From assembly GCF_013283665.1 (NCBI RefSeq), contig NZ_JABEKU010000001.1:3045137-3109136 (forward strand): DNA of 64,000 bases, in the 5' to 3' direction. A program made the translations under genes and the position numbers. Of the stretch, positions 63,652 to 64,000 are shown in pieces. Below the pieces are notes generated by a model that saw only the letters and a program-made list of their open reading frames with translations, did no database searches and was not told the origin of the DNA. This DNA comes from Ensifer sesbaniae. Lineage in GTDB: Bacteria; Pseudomonadota; Alphaproteobacteria; Rhizobiales; Rhizobiaceae. Numbering within the stretch: the stretch's first letter is position 1; each line of letters begins with the position of its first letter.

Positions 63652-64000
63652 GCTTCACCTCCGCGACGAAGGAAGGCAGGCGGTTCGAAGTCATCGTCCT
63701 CACCATCCTTCATCTGCTGATACATATTCGTCAGAGGGGTTGTTACCGGTTCATGGTGCAGGGGGGCGGTAACATCGGTAACAACGGTAACAACACCATC
63801 ATCATCCTCAGTCTCGTCCTGCCCTTCATAGTCCATTGTTACCTTGTTACCGTTGTTACCAGTGGTAGGGGTGTGAGCGTCGGTAACAACGAAGTCGGGA
63901 TGAATGTAGCTGCCACGCCCTGATTTCTGGACTTCCCCGGCCTCGACCATCTTCAAGAGCAGCCGCCGAATGTTACCGCTCTTCATACCGGTAACAACCA
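63648..64000 (-). CDS. C-terminal part of a probable replication protein (primase/AAA type), cut by the window edge
   Basis: The frame is open from the right edge to 63648 (117 codons visible). Its start, VVTGMKSGNIRRLLLKMVEAGEVQKSGRGSYIHP in pieces, is a winged-helix of the kind found at the C-terminus of phage primase or AAA-type replication proteins; the remaining tail is acidic and Thr/Val-rich. It overlaps the HNH gene by 4 bases. The enzyme domain lies outside the window, so the call is inferred. Confidence 0.6.
   Translation of the reverse strand, partial: VVTGMKSGNIRRLLLKMVEAGEVQKSGRGSYIHPDFVVTDAHTPTTGNNGNKVTMDYEGQDETEDDDGVVTVVTDVTAPLHHEPVTTPLTNMYQQMKDGEDDDFEPPAFLRRGGEA
63742..63995. 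repeat. Ten GGTAAC words in both orientations
   Basis: GGTAAC occurs at 63768, 63777, 63786, 63882 and 63990; its complement GTTACC at 63742, 63838, 63846, 63855 and 63972. Two triplets with 8-9 base period face each other around 63814. They lie inside the replication-protein frame. This may be iteron-like or simple codon repetition. Confidence 0.6.

Larger units (their letters stand above)
54620..64000. mobile_element. Integrated phage satellite or tail-less prophage, right end outside the window
   Basis: From the 3' half of tRNA-Arg(CCG) on, gene content changes to phage genes, nearly all on the minus strand and overlapping. Present: integrase, AlpA-like protein, adaptor, portal, prohead protease, connector, HK97 capsid, large terminase, HNH endonuclease and part of a probable replication protein, with a small divergent control region. 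Absent from the visible 9.4 kb: tail, tape measure, baseplate, holin, lysin. This is the gene set of capsid-forming PICI satellites. The second attachment site must be beyond 64000. Confidence 0.85.

Noticed and set aside
54570-64000. Complete prophage with both attachment sites
   Set aside because: No second copy of the tRNA 3' end is visible before 64000 and the last gene is cut, so the element's right border cannot be placed.

Overview
The window reads as a chromosome or chromid segment of a rhizobium close to Sinorhizobium/Ensifer. The evidence is high-GC alphaproteobacterial codon use, RIME-type palindromic repeats between genes, and gene neighbourhoods that match, from memory, the S. 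meliloti pSymB megaplasmid: bdhA-xdhA-xdhB, the chvE-gguABC/ara operon with a divergent gbpR, iolG (idhA) and a lone tRNA-Arg(CCG). No database search was run, so species and replicon are inferences.

Layout. Positions 1-5000 hold a cut-off MFS transporter, a type I methionine aminopeptidase, a luciferase-like monooxygenase and glycerol kinase, all on the minus strand. Positions 5000-17800 form a catabolic block: bdhA-xdhA-xdhB, a LysR regulator, puuD-guaD, an FMN-dependent lactate/hydroxy-acid dehydrogenase, and on the opposite strand puuE-uraD-orf34-allA-uraH. Together these carry guanine and xanthine to urate, allantoin and glyoxylate plus urea; xdhC and allantoate amidohydrolase are not present. 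Positions 17900-31500 are a mixed set: DUF1045 protein, PRC-barrel protein, divergent MnmC-like oxidase and MnmD methyltransferase, a non-pyrrolysine MttB homologue, host-attachment protein, YafY regulator with a monooxygenase-fold protein, an AlkC-like glycosylase, a DEAD-box helicase, an EamA exporter, a GyrI-like protein, and LysR/YeiH.

Positions 31700-34900 hold a compact ATP-grasp / alpha-E / transglutaminase operon. Positions 35000-44700 hold the L-arabinose (ara/ggu) operon: ABC importer plus three enzymes taking arabonate to 2-oxoglutarate, with GbpR divergent. After a small J-domain-like protein come myo-inositol dehydrogenase with two IolR-type boxes, an MHYT-GGDEF-EAL protein, and a ROK regulator facing a xylose-type ABC operon across two matching palindromic operators.

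From the tRNA-Arg(CCG) at 54570 to the right edge lies an integrated mobile element. It carries a tyrosine integrase, an AlpA-like protein, head and packaging genes (adaptor, portal, protease, connector, HK97 capsid, large terminase, HNH) and the C-terminal end of a probable replication protein, with a divergent regulatory switch and a tRNA-like element inside. No tail or lysis gene is visible, and the head module runs straight into alpA-int. This is the layout of a capsid-forming phage satellite (cf-PICI-like) and is the most interesting part of the window; its right end lies outside the window.
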